Shown here piece by piece: positions 63,475 to 64,000 of a stretch of DNA of 64,000 bases. Location of the stretch: the NCBI RefSeq assembly GCF_001447195.1, contig NZ_LFRI01000516.1, forward strand, positions 124,001 through 188,000, in the 5' to 3' direction. Both the position numbers and the translations under genes were made by a program. The notes below the pieces were generated by a model that saw nothing but the letters and a program-made list of their open reading frames with translations, was not told the DNA's origin and searched no databases. The DNA comes from Aquabacterium parvum. GTDB lineage: Bacteria; Pseudomonadota; Gammaproteobacteria; Burkholderiales; Burkholderiaceae_C. Within the stretch, counting starts at the first letter, position 1. Every line of letters starts with the position of its first letter.

Positions 63475-64000
63475 ATGACCGCACGGATCACACGCCTGCT
63501 GACCACCACCGCCTTGGCCATCTCGGCCCTCACCATGGGCGGTTGTGCCCTGATCGAATCGAATGTCAGCAGCACCACGCTGTCCATCATCGAAGACGGC
63601 TTCACGCCGCCGACGCTGAAGATGGGCGACGTTGAAATGGCCTGCAACTTCTCGGTGGTCAACACCCCGCTGGTGGGTGCCGCACGCAATTTCTACGGCG
63701 ACCCCTCCCTGATCGAAACGGTGATGCTGTCTTCGGCCGGCGTGTGCTCCGAGAACCAGGCCATGACCGACGAGATGCGCTACCTGCGCGCCTCGCGTGA
63801 CAAGCGCGCCGACGAGGCCCTGGACGCCCGCATCGCCCAGAAGCGTCACCTGACGACCGCTGCCCATCGCCAGTACGCTGCCTTCACACGCATGCGCGAC
63901 AAGCTGGAGCAAAAGTACTTCTTCAAGTACGGCAGCAACTGCCCTGCTTTCAAGCGCGACTTCGATGAGCTGGTGTACCTGCTGGGCTCGGTCGCCGGCC
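63475..64000 (+). CDS. Lipoprotein of unknown function (3' end outside window)
   Basis: The frame starts at ATG 63475 and is open to the window edge (175 codons). The signal peptide ends at Cys24 (lipobox MGGC). The mature part has repeated helix-like stretches with many Arg/Asp/Glu (MRYLRASRDKRADEALDARI) and paired Cys residues further on (MACNF, GVCSE, NCPAF). I do not recognise a named family. GGAG is 9 bases before the ATG. Being truncated, its full size is unknown. Confidence 0.75.
   Translation, partial: MTARITRLLTTTALAISALTMGGCALIESNVSSTTLSIIEDGFTPPTLKMGDVEMACNFSVVNTPLVGAARNFYGDPSLIETVMLSSAGVCSENQAMTDEMRYLRASRDKRADEALDARIAQKRHLTTAAHRQYAAFTRMRDKLEQKYFFKYGSNCPAFKRDFDELVYLLGSVAG

Overview
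This 64 kb window is a GC-rich chromosomal segment from a betaproteobacterium, most likely in the order Burkholderiales (Comamonadaceae, or the Leptothrix/Ideonella/Aquabacterium type). Three things point there: the run mutM - TPR protein - lolB - ispE - tRNA-Gln(UUG) - prs - rplY - pth, the pilS-pilR-ampD-nrdA-nrdB block, and a lysine/alanine-rich histone H1-like protein. Genes are closely packed. I see no rRNA, insertion sequence, prophage, CRISPR array or replication origin. No gene-free stretch exceeds 300 bases; the longest gaps (about 160-265 bases) are described under their neighbours or as separate sites.

Left part (1-20 kb): a zinc metallopeptidase cut by the window edge, a quinone oxidoreductase, queG and tsaE with overlapping divergent starts, the Tat-exported amidase amiC, a DedA protein, mutL, an rRNA pseudouridine synthase with a long disordered leader, a Bcr/CflA exporter and miaA. 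Next comes a stand-alone metallo-beta-lactamase-fold protein of the oxygen-binding diiron type, behind an FNR-like promoter. A MarR-controlled tripartite efflux operon (marR, nodT-type outer-membrane factor, emrA, emrB) runs leftward from an operator at 17.33 kb. An ABC exporter and a glycine-zipper/OmpA lipoprotein run rightward from it.

Centre-left (20.1-29.2 kb): two giant genes in tandem (1432 and 1569 codons, 42 bases apart) encode proteins of no assigned function without signal peptides. They lie between ordinary housekeeping genes and are the best candidate here for an undescribed system.

Centre (29-44 kb): thyA-folA (thymidylate and folate cycle), a TerC-like membrane protein, and a diguanylate cyclase gene broken by one base in a run of seven G. 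Base-excision repair follows: xthA, mutY and mutM, with a dynamin-like GTPase between the two glycosylases. Then come the TPR/lolB/ispE group, tRNA-Gln, prs, rplY and pth.

Right part (44-64 kb): rsmD-coaD-ferredoxin is transcribed away from ftsY across a near-palindromic divergent promoter. The other SRP component, ffh, faces ypjD. Then follow the type IV pilus two-component system pilS-pilR, ampD, the class Ia ribonucleotide reductase genes nrdA and nrdB with two NrdR boxes ahead of nrdA, the H1-like protein, a DUF167 protein, ettA, and a lipoprotein cut by the right edge.

Several genes (mutL, marR, dynamin-like, mutM, ftsY, ypjD) have a -10-like hexamer only 6-8 bases before the start codon. 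This suggests that leaderless transcripts may be common in this organism.
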